DNA of 64,000 nt from Rotaria socialis (taxonomy: Eukaryota; Rotifera; Eurotatoria; Philodinida; Philodinidae), in NCBI GenBank assembly GCA_905331475.1, contig CAJNYU010000552.1, positions 1 through 64,000 of the forward strand, read 5' to 3'. The notes under the pieces were generated by a model. It ran no database searches and was not told the origin of the DNA. It worked only from the letters and a program-made list of their open reading frames with translations. Below, one piece after another: positions 23,893-37,314 of the stretch (positions are counted from its first letter, which is position 1; the number at the start of each line of letters is the position of its first letter). A program made the position numbers and the translations under genes.

Positions 23893-25197
23893 ATGCAGAT
23901 AGCCACACTTAGTTATCAATATGATCCAAAAGACAATAGTAGCAGTGGTTCTAGAGCTAAATTGCAACATCGGCAAGTCCTTACAACAATAACAAATCCA
24001 CAGCAACAGCAGAAACCAAGACGATCATTATTTTCGGATCTTAGTGGGAATTCAAATGTGCCATTACCACCAATAAAGAAGACTGTGAAACGTCCAAATT
24101 CAATACGTATTAAAGGTAGTAGTATATCATCGAAAGTAGCTGATACATCAGTTTATTCCTGTCAACATCAACCACGTGCGCATAGTCGACAATCTAATAT
24201 AAGTGAAATATCAAGACGAAGTAGATCCGTATGTAAAAAAACAGAAAACAAAAACAATAGATTTTATTTTTATGTAAAGAATATGTCATGTCTCATGTAG
24301 GTGACACCTGGAGGCACATTAAGAGCAGGAGCAAAATTAACTCGTCTTAAATTCGGTTATCCTGTCACATTACGTTCTGCTGAGTTTTATGGTCCATCTA
24401 AAAATGAAACTGAATTACGTATACGTGAAGAATCATTTGTTAATGATTCAGTACGTGCTGCTCATCAAAGTCGTCGTGCATCGCTTATACCAGAATATGA
24501 ACCTCTTGATGATCCACATTTGAGGCGTTTTTTTCAATCGCCCATTGTTTTGGATATTGTACGTCAATCATTAAATAATAATCCCAATAGTTCATTTAAA
24601 CAAGATGATCGTCTATCAAAAGTTTCCAAGTTTAAAAAACGTTCAAGCATAGTATTTCGTTAAACTGAGTGAGGAAAAACACTTAATTAATTTTTTTTCT
24701 CTTCTGTATAGCATTATTCAGCTGAAAATCTTAGTGATGATTATCTTCGATTAGTAACTAAAGGTTCATCGGGTTACGGGAGATTAAATGGTTATAATTG
24801 TATTCCATCTTATGCACCCGCTCGTCTTGGTCGTCGTCGATCAAGTACAGTCGATCCAACGATGCCAAGTTCAAAGCGTTGGGATAAAACAGAATCTCGT
24901 TTGCATCGTTCGACAACACAAGATAAATCTCACGCTTCGGCAAATACATCCGTAACAAGTTATCCAGTGGATAGTACTATACAAGAACCAAAGAAAAACA
25001 AATCTTATAAATATGAAAAATCAAAACAACCGAAACCGATTGCTACATCACCACCATTAAGACATCCATCACGTCGTATAGTTGAAAAACGAGCATCAAA
25101 TAGTCAACTATCATCAACATCGAACACCAACGGTCACATTCCTGAAAATGCAAGTGTATCAGCAATCACTTCTAATATATCTCAGGATCAGGATTAA
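23893..25197 (+). CDS. Basic, Ser-rich, probably disordered protein of unknown function
   Basis: Three exons in continuous frame: 23893-24228, 24301-24651 and 24712-25197 (introns 72 and 60 nt, both phase 0, GT..AG). Product about 390 aa. The N-terminus is rich in Ser, Arg, Gln and Pro. The middle (about 113-200) has an ordered-looking stretch with LTRLKFGYPVTLRSAEFYGP and EPLDDPHLRRFFQSPIVLDI. The C-terminal third is again Ser/Lys/Arg-rich and ends NISQDQD. No signal peptide, membrane segment or catalytic motif. The ATG at 23893 follows an AG (CAATGCAG), so an upstream exon cannot be excluded. I do not recognise the family. Confidence 0.65.
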
Positions 25198-27299
25198 CAT
25201 TAAACTCATATTGTATAAAATATCCTCTTTAATTTCAAACAAGCACAATGCTTTGTCATTTTTCTTTGTTTTCATTAAAATACTTTCTTTTTTTCGAAAT
25301 GAATACATTTTGTCTTTAATACAAAAAACGAAATACATATGCCAACAGAATTTTTGCGAAACAAAAAAAAGCGAATTATTTATTGAATAGTTCATCAACA
25401 ATTTTTGCATTGATTCATTTGAAGACAGCAACCAATAAATCGACTGTGAAGTTTCTTTTCAAAATATATATTTGTTAATTAATTAATATAATAATCAAAA
25501 TAAAAAATCCTAGAAAATAAATAAAAAATGAGTCAAGATGAATTAGATTAGATTTCTATCAAATGTCAAGATTTTCAATTTCAATAGTTTTTCAAGGATA
25601 AGTTTCCTAAAATAAAACTCAAGCATTTTCACTTACTTATTTCATTGTATTTCGTCGACAAAGAACAAGCTGTTCGCTTTGTATTTGATCACTATAACGA
25701 AAAAACTGAAACGAAATCCACAGGAAACAATGCAGTACGATGTTCCATTCATATTTGTCTTCATTGAATATTATTGAAAATTCAAGAAAAATACTTACCG
25801 ATATCGATGAAATTTTATTACAGATTTATGTTTACTTATTCAAAACAATGTGTAATTTTTATGTTTTAAGAAACATCGATTCTCGTTGATCATGTTTTCT
25901 TAGCTAAATTATGCATCAAATTTGGTATTAAAATCATTTGCAGGTCATCTCGTCATAATATAGTTTGATAATATCGTTTAAATAGAATAAAATTTTTGTT
26001 TGTATCAAAATCTATATTTTCTTTACCGATACTAAATTTGCATGATGTAGTGTGTATGCGAATGTCAAACTTCGAGTTAATCCTAAAGACAAATGAAGGC
26101 TAATTATAATCATGCAATAATCTAATCTTTCTCGCATGTTATCCTAGTGGATCAGAATTCGAGAAGTGTGAGACTAAAAATTTGTTTCTATGCGAGCCAT
26201 AAGACCTTGGCATCTCTAATCGAAAGTTATACTTCATCTAGTTTTGTTACTGATACAGTACAAGATAAATTAAAGAAACAAATAGTATAAAAACTGGCAA
26301 CAGTTGTTTCCATTGCCATTTAAATGTAATTTGTTTTTCGTCCTTTATTCAAAATTAGTGCACCATAAATATGTATGAAGGACATTAAAATAGATTCTAC
26401 TAATTTCTGTAGTGCTCTTTGCCGAGGGAATTTTTCCAATTGAAACTAGTCTACTAGAAAGTGAATTCAAGTCTTTGCAGTCTTCCTTACGATAAAGATA
26501 TCACGTCCTACTTTTGATTTCTTGAGGAAAGCTGGGACAAATATTGAGCAACAAAATTCTCAATTGATTGCGATGGTTACTGATAGCGAATTCTTTTTTT
26601 TTACTCATTTTGAAATTTCCTATTGATCCGAAAAAAGGTAATTCGAACGTGTCTACCTAAGAGATTTCTAGAGCTTCTTACAACAACTTCATTTACAAGA
26701 TATCCTAAAACAATCATAATCAATCGGATTTATCTTACCTATGAAATTTAATACCAATTTTGTTCAGATCATAAAAATCTTTTTTCTCTGAAATTCTCAA
26801 ACTAATCGAGTACTTTTAATCTCTCTTCCTTTTTCTCATCATCATCATCGTCGGCATCTATTGTTGAAAGAAAAGTAATAGAAATATTTTTTTATTAAAT
26901 TAATATAAATGATAAATTTTTACCCCGATTGAAGACTTGCCATTGAGACTAAACACCAAAACCTGACATGTTTTCTTCTAATTTTTTTTTCTACGTTAAA
27001 TATTTGACAATAATGTTTTCGACAAAGAATTTATTACATAACATCAATAATAAACAAAACAAATGAATGCCATCATACGCTTTTTAATTTGTCTTGTTCT
27101 AGCGATGATGGTGTAAATATAATATTTCATCATATACATATATATATGTATATATATATATATGTTGGTAAATTTAAAAAAAAAGGAGAAAAGGAGGAAA
27201 TAAAGAGACAAGAGTCCATCGTCGTAGTCACGCATACACACAAACAGTAAGTATACAAAGACAATTGTTGGTTGTTTTTTCCCTCGATTATTTTGATAA
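25198..27299. other. Intergenic stretch between convergent genes
   Basis: Contains the 3' flank of the basic-protein gene and of CHTOP (convergent). An AT dinucleotide run lies near 27132-27164, close to the CHTOP 3' end. No coding series or RNA gene seen; a CATCATCATCATCGTC run at about 26838 is simple sequence. Confidence 0.4.
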
Positions 27300-28631
27300 T
27301 TAAACAGCGTTTATGTCCATTGAACTATTATCAATGTTGGTTTTAGCCATATAACTTTCAATATCATTATCAAGAGTTTCTTTTGTGAGGCTTGTATTAT
27401 TATTATTATTTTTTCTATTTTGGTTTCGACCATTTCCGCGCCCTCTGGTAATATTTTTATTTCCACCAGGACGGCCACGAGTTTGTCTAGAAAACAAATT
27501 GAGTATTTTTATTATTTTAGTACACAAAATCAACTATTTTATCTTACTTATTTCCGAAACGTCGACCACGATTATTATTATTATTGTTAATTTTATTATT
27601 ATTACTTCCCCGTCTTGAATAACCACCGAATCGGCTAACTGTATTATTATTTAAATAACCACGTGTTCGAGAATGAAATACACGTGCTAATCAAATAATT
27701 ATTCATAGATAAGAATGATCATATATACTGTTAAACATACTTCCAACTCGACCTTGCCCTCGAAGTCGTAAACCCATACCACTTTGGCCACCAAATAAAT
27801 ACGAATTAGCACCACCACCACGTCTTCGATTTCCATAGCTAAGACGTTGAAAAATGCGTGATGGCTTCGGAGCTGCATATTGACGATTGAAAGCAGGAGC
27901 ATTATTATTATTATTATTATTATTGCCACCAAGACCAAGTCGATAGTTAATACTTCGCTAAAAGAAAGCATACCAATATTAATTTAACTACTCATATTTA
28001 GCCGAAACATATTTTCAATATTAACAAAATTTCTTCCTCACAGGTCCTATAAATATCAGTGGATAAATAATTCTATCATATGGTAGCTATAAGGATTCTA
28101 TGTTATGATGAAATACCTTCCACTACTATTTTCATTACTCAAATGCCTTGAAAATGTAAACTAATTGTTGAATTATAATTTAGGAAAGTAATGGCATGTC
28201 ATTACTTTCATATTCATGGTGAAATCATTCAAAAAAAAAACGGTTAATCAAGTCGTAATTTCTCTCTTCTTCGTCATTTGCTTACAGTAATAAGTATAAT
28301 TCTTCAAAATAGGGTGATAAAAAAATTCAAATTCAATTCTAAACTTATAAAAATGATCTCTTGATATTTACTTTTTTAAGTTGATTTGCAGCTTTTTGTG
28401 TTGCTGATTGTTTATTTCCAAATAAATCTCGTCGAGATTTAGGTATAATTACACTAGTTTGTTGTTCAATACGAGGTGCCAGAGGAGCTTGTTTGGCAAT
28501 TTCACCAAATCTAGTTGAGACAAATGAATGATATTCTTTTTTTTTTTCTTTCAAAAAATTAATATATATATATACCTTTCGTTAAGAGTTAACTTAGTAG
28601 CTGATTTTAAAATAATTTTTGCAGGAATCAT
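27300..28631 (-). CDS. CHTOP: CHTOP (chromatin target of PRMT1) homologue, mRNA export factor
   Basis: Five exons on the minus strand: 28576-28631, 28372-28510, 27741-27957, 27548-27686, 27300-27486, giving 245 aa in unbroken frame. The N-terminus has the KIILKSATKLTLNERF segment typical of CHTOP, whose N-terminal part includes an LNERF motif. The middle is a Gly/Arg-rich region with RGxxR-type sites (substrates of arginine methylation in the family) plus asparagine runs encoded by ATT/TTA repeats on the plus strand. The C-terminus has SLTKETLDNDIESYMAKT, matching the conserved LTKEQLDxxLDxYM tail. In animals CHTOP joins the TREX complex and stimulates mRNA export in the nucleus. The human protein is of similar length. 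Homology is confident from both ends; function is by family. Confidence 0.85.
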
Positions 28632-28997
28632 TTTCCTTTTTTGTTCGTTTGTACGATATAGATGACTGAGGACGAAAAGTAAAATGAGTCTAAAAACGCA
28701 GTTTACTCTCCGTGTGATACGTTAATGGGCATAAACAATCAGCAGCTGACCGATTGGTTCGAATCATCAAAAATAAACAACATCATTACTGATTGTTAAA
28801 AGAATATTTTTCAAGCTCACATCTAGATTAAAAACTGTTTTTTTCTTAAAAAAGTATTTTTGTTAACATTTAGTTTGGAGTCCGTTCGTTAAGTTTTGAT
28901 TTGTTGAATATTTCGACCAATAAGCATTCGAGTTAATCAGAAATATCTAATTGTGAATTATCGATTACGTTCTAATTATTTTAGATTTTTATTAAAC

Positions 28998-29234
28998 ATG
29001 GATTGTAAATGTATTATTGACATGAGAACAAGCACCAGTTATGATACTAATGTACATGAACAAATTTGTCGATTAATTATAACTTTATTTAATAAAAGGA
29101 AGGTCTTATTTGGTTCAATTACAATTAAATTAACATCAATGAAAAGTGTAAGTTCATTGAGAAGTCTAAATTTGATATGGATTCAGTCGGTAAAAAAAAA
29201 CGGAAGTTGCAATTACAGAGAGTCAGTATTAATT
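28998..29234 (+). CDS. Weak candidate small gene, divergent from CHTOP
   Basis: An ATG in good context (AAACATGG) opens 50 codons ending at a strong donor (AGT|GTAAGT, 29147/29148). Using the acceptor ending at 29218 gives a 71-nt intron and a five-codon final exon (RVSIN, stop), about 55 aa in all. An alternative acceptor at 29186 would make a 39-nt intron, short for this genome. The product starts MDCKCIIDMRTSTSYDT and has no recognisable motif. Could be chance. Confidence 0.2.
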
Positions 29235-30224
29235 AAATGTGTATATTGATCATTCGTTAAACTGAAATTTATAATTTGAATAATTATTTGCTTCAATGAA
29301 ATCATTGCTGTCAAATTATGCTAAAATGGTTGCGAGTTATATAAGAAGAGAAAACATCTGTCCATCTGAAAATAATAAGAATTATCATAAATGCTATTTT
29401 CATCATTTCCCTAGATGACTTAAAAATCACAATCTAAAATATTTATTGTGTCAAATACTTTAGCTCAATAAATAAAATGCAACTGCTTGATGAATTTAAA
29501 TATAAAATGTTAAATCTGCATATATTTGAATGAGATCCAAATAGATTGCGTGGTAAAACAAGATCAGTGATTTAGATTGGGAACTACGCAGTCTCTATTG
29601 AACATGTTACTATTTGAATTCTATAGAAAATTCTATTTATCGTTAATTTATGCTATGCATAAATAGACGAATATATTCTGATAGTTAGTTTCTCTGTGTA
29701 CATGTTTGATATTTTGAACACAATGTTTCATGATTGTATAATCTATCATTGAACCTTGGCTTATTTCAATTTTGTTCATTCTTTACAATTCGCCTTTCGA
29801 AGATAAGAACCTTACGATAGGAGAATGTTGAGATATGAATTGCAGTATGATTTTAACATGAACTTCTTTCGTTCGTCCGATTGTATGATTAACTTTTTTA
29901 TTCAAAGGCACGATCTATTGATTGTCGTCATCAATCGACACTAGTTGGAGTTCAATCGATCACAATTCACATCGAAGGTAATTACAAGTTGTAAAAGTAA
30001 ATTGGTTTTGCATGATTTTTTAACAATTAACTCTTATGTAAAGAACATCAAAAAATAAGTTGGTAAATCTATCACTACTTTATTTTTTACTCTTAACAAC
30101 ATAGAGAGAGAGAGAGAAACTATGAAGTTTTGCACCTCTATTTTGTTGTTTCCTTTTGCTGAATACAAGATAAAGTCCTACGGGATTAAATAGATTTGGT
30201 AGTCTATCAATATTGGGCGTATCT

Positions 30225-30526
30225 GATAATACGTATGGTAACTATAATTTTCTCTTTTGCATGTCCGATATGAAAAGAAATAATAATATATGCGTCGTAA
30301 AAGACCTTCATGCTCTACCAAATAACATAGTGATCATGTTAACCATGAACTTTTGCCTGAGATTATCTATGGGAATTGTATAAGTGCGAAATCGCATATC
30401 TCGAATCGTGCATAAATTAAGTAACATGTCATTGCGTAGAGCATGAAAACTTAAGTTAATTTACGCAATGCGTGTTTACGTTAAATCAACAAGAAAGACG
30501 ATTATAGTTGCCATAGTTATTATCGA
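30225..30526. mobile_element. ~300-bp inverted-repeat element (MITE candidate)
   Basis: The left end GATAATACGTATGGTAACTA and the reverse complement of the right end GATAATAACTATGGCAACTA are near-identical; the match continues through TAAT. A second internal inverted pair (TTCATGCTCTAC near 30308 / GTAGAGCATGAA near 30438) shows that the arms extend inward. No coding capacity. The termini are not sharply defined, and no target duplication is claimed. Confidence 0.5.
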
Positions 30527-30982
30527 AAACGGTCAACGAGTTAAGAGGCCCCCACAATGGCTTTTCTGTACTCTAAATATTTTCTCTCTATTCGAAAGCA
30601 AACATGTAACAGCTTATGCTCTATCTTATTAACCTTTTCAAAATGAAATCTGAGAAATTGGCAGATTTTAGAGACGTTAACCGACGATAACCTTTATTTT
30701 TAAGTCAAAAATTCCACTTAAATCTGATTAAACTTTGATCTTTTCAATATTATGTTATAGTGCTGATTTATTTTGAATTTAATGTAAAAGAAACAATTTT
30801 TTTTTATCACAATTACATGATAGAATTTAATTTAGTCACAACTGAGGTCATCACGTGAATCTAACGTTTTGAGTCGACTTTAAAAAATGCTAGATCAATA
30901 GATATATCTTTGGTACATAACAAAAAATAACACAACTAAAACAATGTTGAATAGTTTTAAATAGCAATAATTATTATTCATT

Positions 30983-31008
30983 TGTGTGTGTGTGTGTCTG
31001 TGTGTGTT
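30983..31008. repeat. (TG)n microsatellite, interrupted once by TC
   Basis: Direct reading: alternating TG over about 26 bp with one TCTG interruption. Confidence 0.9.
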
Positions 31009-31794
31009 GTTCAAATAGTCTTTCTTGTTGTGTACAATTCGCTTTTAATCTTGAAGCGAACAAATTTTCAAGTGTGCTTTCTGTCATCAAATATTCAATC
31101 TTATGGTCTAGTAACACTTCCATTGCCTGTAGGCAATATACTGACTACACGTATAAATCCCACTATCGAATAGTTTTATTCTTTCGGTTTGTTGTTTTTA
31201 TTATGCACGAAAAATAAACGAAGTATATGTCTCCTAGGCTAATGTATATATGCATGTGTATGCATGTAAATATTTCTTCTTTTCAATCGATAGATGATAC
31301 CGGTCATATTAACTCGGTCTCTTTCATCAACACATTTTTTGATACATCTGATGCTATTTGTTCAATTGAATGTGTTCAACAATTCTTTCTTTCTTTCTTC
31401 TTGTACATATAAATATATGTCACGTAATAAAATTTGTTTCGTTTAGACAAATGATAGGTGTGCTTTTTACACTTTTGGCGCTCAAGGCGATATGACCCTA
31501 TATACAATTTAATGAATAACATATACGCGAAGTTCTAGAAGTCACTGCCATTATTTGCATTGTCGACCATATTCAATGACTAGTTGCTGATTTGTTCTCG
31601 TGGCGCCCATAGACTCTAGGTAAACTTGTCTTGTATTTTTTTTTCTTCCGAGTAAATATTGAGCTATATTGTTGATAGACATCAACATAATGATAAAAAT
31701 AGAAAATGAGTGAATGTAAAAGATTATTTCTTCTTTCATGTTCTATGTGCATGCTCATACTTAATTCTATTCCTTTCTTTTTTCTTTTGGTCCG

Positions 31795-31814
31795 CTCTCT
31801 CTCTCTCTCTCTCT
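31795..31814. repeat. (CT)n microsatellite
   Basis: Direct reading: uninterrupted CT repeats over about 20 bp, part of a longer strand-asymmetric purine/pyrimidine region to about 32000. Confidence 0.85.
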
Positions 31815-32457
31815 TTTTCGTCGTATGACATAAAGATACGAGAAAGTTGTCAGCCGAATGAGACAGAATGCACACAAAGTGGCATTGAAAACTAATGTTA
31901 TTCTCTGCAAAAAAAAAGAAGAAAAAAAAGGGAACCATGAGGAGGCGGAGAAGGCGAAGAAAAAGAAAAAAAAGATGGAATAAAAAAAACAGAATGGAGC
32001 ATTAATCGTTTTCTTTCTTGTTGACTCGAACATATGAAGATAAGAAATAGTCATGCCGCTGGTGTATTTAGTGAGGAGTTGATAGAAGACAATCGATTAT
32101 GTAAAGAAAGAGAAAAAAAGAGCTGTTTGTTTTTGATAAAATTTAACCTGTCTTTCGCATGTTGTCGGTGGGTTTTTATGCAAAACACACCATCACACTT
32201 TCATAACTGCCGTTTTATTTATAACTTTCAGTCGTCGAATAACATTTTTCTTTCGTATTCTTTTTTTTCTTTTAATAGTCGCTTTTCATTATACCACATT
32301 AAATATAACCATTTTTATTTCTCATACGTTAGCGGTGGCAAACTAATGTTCTTTTATGTTTACTCCATAATGGAATCTAGTCGATAAATACGATGGGGCA
32401 GATTTCGCTAATGATTATGTTACATAAAACAATGACAACAATCAACTAACATTACTA

Positions 32458-35400
32458 ATGACATATATCGAACGACGCGAATGGTGTTCGTCCTCAGTTT
32501 CGACCACAATGTATTTTTCAACTACTAAAAAAACGACAGAACCTTGTCCTATTTCATCATCGTCTATCGTTACATCGTCATTGATCTCAACCAGTGATAG
32601 TAATCCTATCAGTGATGACTCCACAGTATCATCTTTACAATCATATGGAGAGAGAAGCAACACATTAAAACTTGTTACACGTTCAACATTAAATCACTCA
32701 AATGATTATTACACAAGTAAACGTATTGAAGAATTACACGAACGAATGGATGATATTCAAATAGCAAGTTTTTTAAAATTTATTAATTATCATCTATCAT
32801 TGAAAAATAATGGAAAAATAATTCAAATAAGCGATTTATCAAATGGAATTATTTTAATTGATCTAATTGAAATTTTATCATTGCAAAAATTAAAACGTGA
32901 ACGTGGTCATACACGTTTTCATTCATTAACTAATATTCAATACGTTTTAGATTATTTAAAACAACGCATGGATCATATCGATATATCTCCATATGAAATA
33001 TTATCAGGAAATCGTAAACAAACCTTAGCCTTATTATGGATCATCATGAAAATATTTGATTTTCCATCGTTTCGAATAAACGATCGAAATTGTTTACTAG
33101 AAAAAACACTCTTAGGTTTTGGACAAGATCGTAGTATTACTATACATTGGTTGAATAATATTTTAAATCATAGTTTAAATACGCAAGAAACATATATTAG
33201 AGATTTTTATTTCAAAACATGGACGGATGGCTATTATTTATCAATAATTATTAAATATTTAATACCATTAAGTTTAAAATATTCAACAATTGAATGTTTT
33301 GATTATGTAAAAGAATTAAATGAATTAACTCCTTATGATAAAGCCCGTTTACATTTATGTTTAATCATTTCCAATTATTGTTTTAATACCATAGCAGTTT
33401 TAGACTTTGCAGATAAAACTGAAATTTCTTTATTTAAATATTTTACTCAATTACAACAACACGTTTTTGATATTATCAAAGCAAACCAAATAGGAAAATT
33501 AATTCAAAATAACTCATATGCTAAACAAGTACTTGATATAGCTATTCAAACAAGAGCAGGTAGATACGAGATCTATATTTAGATGGTGCAATCTATATAG
33601 TCATATTTCTTTCTTTTGTAGAACATTCGAAGCATAGTGTTACTAATGATGAACAATATTTAAGTTGTATAGAAGATGATCATCAGCAAGCTTCAACAGA
33701 AAAACATACGAAATCAATACTACCCGATAAATGTGATTTAAAATCATCGAATGTTACTGTTGAATCGTCAAGTTTACAAAAGTCAAAATTGTTGCATGAT
33801 AAACAACACGAAATAAAATTGTCACATGAAAAATTTTTACAGAAAACAAAGCATTTACAAAGGTATTAATAAAATTTGAGCGAAACCGATATCCTTGACC
33901 TATGAGAAAATCTATGTTAAGATTTGCATGCAGGAGATAACTTTGAAATGAAATTTATTCCTAAAATATTGAGATTTTCATTAAAAAATGAGATTTATTT
34001 TGACTAATACGATGATCATGTTGGATTAGAAAAAAAAACATTCTTTATCTTTGAGTTTTGAAAATAGAATCTCTTAAAGTACATTTATATATAAATCGAC
34101 CAGTTAATTGATTAAAGTAGTAGCTTTACCTAAGAAGAAAAAGTTACCGGATGTCTCTAAATGATGCTTTGTATTTACTTCATACGATAGAAATCATGAA
34201 AATTATAGATCCTTATCTTGTTTCTAACGGTGAAAAAAAATCTGCAGGACACTTTCGTAATTCATTCAAGTATACTTTCTACAAAGAAAAGAATGTTCCT
34301 TACGAATATTTGTAGTAATTCTCACATGGCAAATACTCAGAATGGCGCGCTGAAACAAGAACGGAATGAAGTAGTAACTTATGAATCACAAAATTGCAAT
34401 GGCATAGTAAAAAAGTCAGAACAATTTGTAGTGTCAGCTAAACAAGCCGAACAGCAGATAGATAATAACGTAAAAGTCAAGCACTCAACAGTTCAAGCTG
34501 ACTGTGTCACGCACTCTTTATCAACAATTGAACAATCTGCCAATACCAATGAAAAACAAGCCGAAACAATCGTAACAAACATTAATGGAAATGCCGAATC
34601 ATCTATAAGTGACATACAAGAATGGGAAAAATTTCTCGGGCCAAATAACGAAGGTCAGCAAGCCGTAAAAGGTCAAGAAGCGTTCGAACACACTACCACA
34701 TCACACGAAGAAATTCAACAGTCGACTTCAACAATCGAACAGTCATCGCAATCTATAATCTTAAATCAGCATTTGCCGCAAACTGCAACAGCGAAATCAA
34801 CCAATGAATTAATTGTAGAAAAACAGACCGAAACGATCGTTGCAAACATTAATGAAAACGCAGAATCATCTGTAAGTGATGTACAAGAATGGGAAGAATC
34901 TTTCGAACCAAATGATAAAAATTTAGTATATACTACCACATTACAAAAAGACATTGAAGAATTGCAACAACAATCTACGACTTCAAGCCAAGACGATGAG
35001 CAATTCAAAACAGAATATAAAATTGTAGAAGAACAAATGCGGTCATTTGAAGACACTGAACGATCTAAAACTTTAAATGAAGAAGATAAACTTGAAAAAC
35101 AAGAACAAATTGCATCAGCAATTGAACAAAACGTTCAATACGAATCATCTGTAACTACAGCTGATCAACCAACTGTCATCATCGAAGAACAAAAACAAGT
35201 TTTACCGTTGAATGAACATATTACTGAAACGAAATCACCGGAAGATGTAATAACAATAATTATTGAAGATATACCTTCTATTAATATGAATGAACAATTA
35301 GAACAGTCCACAATGACAATTGAAGGTACAACACAGCAACAAATGATTACATCAACCATTGAAAATATAGAATTCAAACCATCAGGTACACCCAACAAAG

Positions 35401-36955
35401 AAACTATGATAACACATGTTGAACATAATCATACAAATACAGAAAATAATAAACTAGAACAATCTTCAATTGTTCAACTAACAACATCTGTATTATTAAA
35501 TGAAGAAAATTTACGAAATACAATAAATGTTGTGAATCACGAAAATTCAGTTGCATCTAATGAAACTTTAGAACAATCGATAGTAGAAATTGAAGAAATT
35601 GAACAATTCAGCGAGAATAATTCTTCTGTTAATACAAATAACTTAGTAGAACAATCCGTCAATATTGAATCAATACAATCTTTATCATTAAGTAAAGTAC
35701 TTGAACAAACAGTAATAACAAATATCGATAATGATCGCATTATAGTCAGTGAAAAATTAGAACAACACACAGCCGCTCAATCAGTACAGGGTAATGAAAT
35801 GTTACACGAAAAGACGAGAATGAAATCTATGGAAAATTATTCACCAAGTGTTACTAGTAAAAAATTAGAAAAACCTACAGTTATAGAACTACCACAACCT
35901 ATTCCATCAAATGAAGACGCTAATAGATCAATAATTGAAAACCAAAAGTTCATTGGCGTGACGAAAACCTCAACGCAAAGTGCATCCTCATTTCAAGAAC
36001 ATAAATTTTCTGCTACCTTAAATGAACAATTATTACGACCGACGAGTATTGCTAATCAATCAGAGCGACATACATTTGTATCTAGAGCAACAACTGAAAC
36101 AGCATTCAAAGGTGACTCGTATGCTTCTGTGGTTCGTAGACAATCACCGAAACCAACTAATGAACCGCGAAAACCTGCAAGTTCACTTAAAAAACAAGAA
36201 TCTTCTATAGAAACAATGCAAGAATTCGTTCCACCGGTAGCGATGCCATGGAAGCCTAGGCAATATATTCAAACAAACAATAATATTAAACAATTTACTT
36301 TAACAAGTACCATTCGAGAAACACAAAACTCTGATATTATATCCGTTAAAAAACAAGAACCAATAAAGACTGTTATTGAAGAAAGATCTACTATCTCAGT
36401 AGTATCCAATGTAGAAGATCAGATACTTTCACAGGAACGTAATACTTCGAACCGTTCTGGTACTGGTAAAAGAAAGTCGAGAAAACAATCAGCTGACGTG
36501 GAAAGTTCATTGCAACATATCGAAAAATCATTACCCTCTTCTAATACAGAAATTATTGTTTCCCAACAACAGAAAAGTAAAGCGGAATCAGAAATTAAAA
36601 CTTTATTAACAACGGATAAAAAATTATCTGTTAAAGATAAATCTACTCAGCCGTAAATACTTGATGATGTTCGAAAAAACAAACGGTTTATTTTCTGTTT
36701 TTTATTTTTAGTAAAAAACCTCGAAGTTCCACGAATTCACAATCTCTTAAACGCAAAAATGAACCCAAATCAACAACTACGCCAGCTGAAAAACTTTCAT
36801 CTCCCATAGTTTCAACGCCATTAAGAGCTAATCGTAATGCATTTGTTATTATCCGAGAGAGCATCCAAGAACGAAAAATCCTTGGATTCGCGTGTGTGTT
36901 TATTCTTATTGTTTTTGCTTTTGTAATTCTTATTGTTTCTCTTGCTTATCAGTGA
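32458..36955 (+). CDS. Calmin-like protein: tandem calponin-homology domains, long repeat region, C-terminal membrane anchor
   Basis: Exons 32458-33559, 33622-33862, about 34271-36652, 36712-36955; about 1322 aa. A Ser/Thr-rich N-terminus (1-95) precedes CH1 (about 100-200, with DLSNGIILIDLIEIL and ALLWIIMKIF) and CH2 (about 224-340), a type-1/type-2 pair forming an actin-binding domain. The third exon encodes about 790 residues rich in Glu, Gln, Ser and Thr with degenerate repeats (LEQSxVxIE-like, and two copies of NAESS.SD.QEWE). The last exon ends with ILGFACVFILIVFAFVILIV-type hydrophobic sequence and only a few residues after it, a tail anchor. CH-CH plus tail anchor is the layout of calmin; nesprins have a longer luminal KASH tail, absent here. 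Expected role: tethering actin to an internal membrane. The exon 2-3 join (acceptor at 34270, 408-nt intron) is the least certain; an internal start is possible. Confidence 0.7.
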
Positions 36956-37158
36956 TATTTATTTCATGTTGTTAATTGAACACAATCAAGAGTGTACTAC
37001 ATTTTCCTCATATTCCTGTTTTTGAGAAAACACCAACAAAGCTGAATACTATATTGTTAAAACGTTTTATTTGTTTCTCTCACGGGGGTTTAGTTTGTGA
37101 ACATTTGTTTTCTTTTTGTGACGTATAGATATTTTCAATTGAAATAATTATCAATAAC

Positions 37159-37215
37159 AGAGAGAGAGAGAGAGAGAAGAAAAGGATTTTTAAATAAATA
37201 AATAAATAAATAAAT
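37159..37215. repeat. (AG)n and (AAAT)n microsatellites
   Basis: An AG run at 37159-37177 is followed by AAAT repeats at 37192-37215, in the 360-bp gap between the CH-domain gene stop and the valyl-tRNA synthetase ATG. Confidence 0.85.
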
Positions 37216-37314
37216 GAATAATTGAATTTTCAATGGGTTACTATTCAATCAAATATTTGTCTAAGAAAAGAAAAGAAAATGAAGTTCATAAATAGAATAA
37301 TTTTATTTTTATAG

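Larger units (their letters stand above)
28632..32457. other. Intergenic stretch, few features
   Basis: Starts with the probable CHTOP promoter region. It contains a weak small-gene candidate (28998-29234), an inverted-repeat element (30225-30526), TG and CT microsatellites (30983-31008, 31795-31814) and a purine-rich tract around 31905-31995. No other supported coding region. Confidence 0.4.

Noticed and set aside
28740..28775. GGTTCGAATC word resembling a tRNA B box
   Set aside because: No A box at the right distance upstream and no acceptor or anticodon stem pairing could be drawn, so no tRNA is called.
31573..32054. Open frames of 95-121 codons on the minus strand
   Set aside because: They arise from purine/pyrimidine simple sequence (CT and AAG-rich tracts) and encode Phe- or Arg/Glu-rich low-complexity peptides.
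34766..35770. Three Ser/Cys-rich minus-strand open frames
   Set aside because: They are antisense to the repeat-rich exon of the calmin-like gene and mirror its Gln/Glu/Thr codons.
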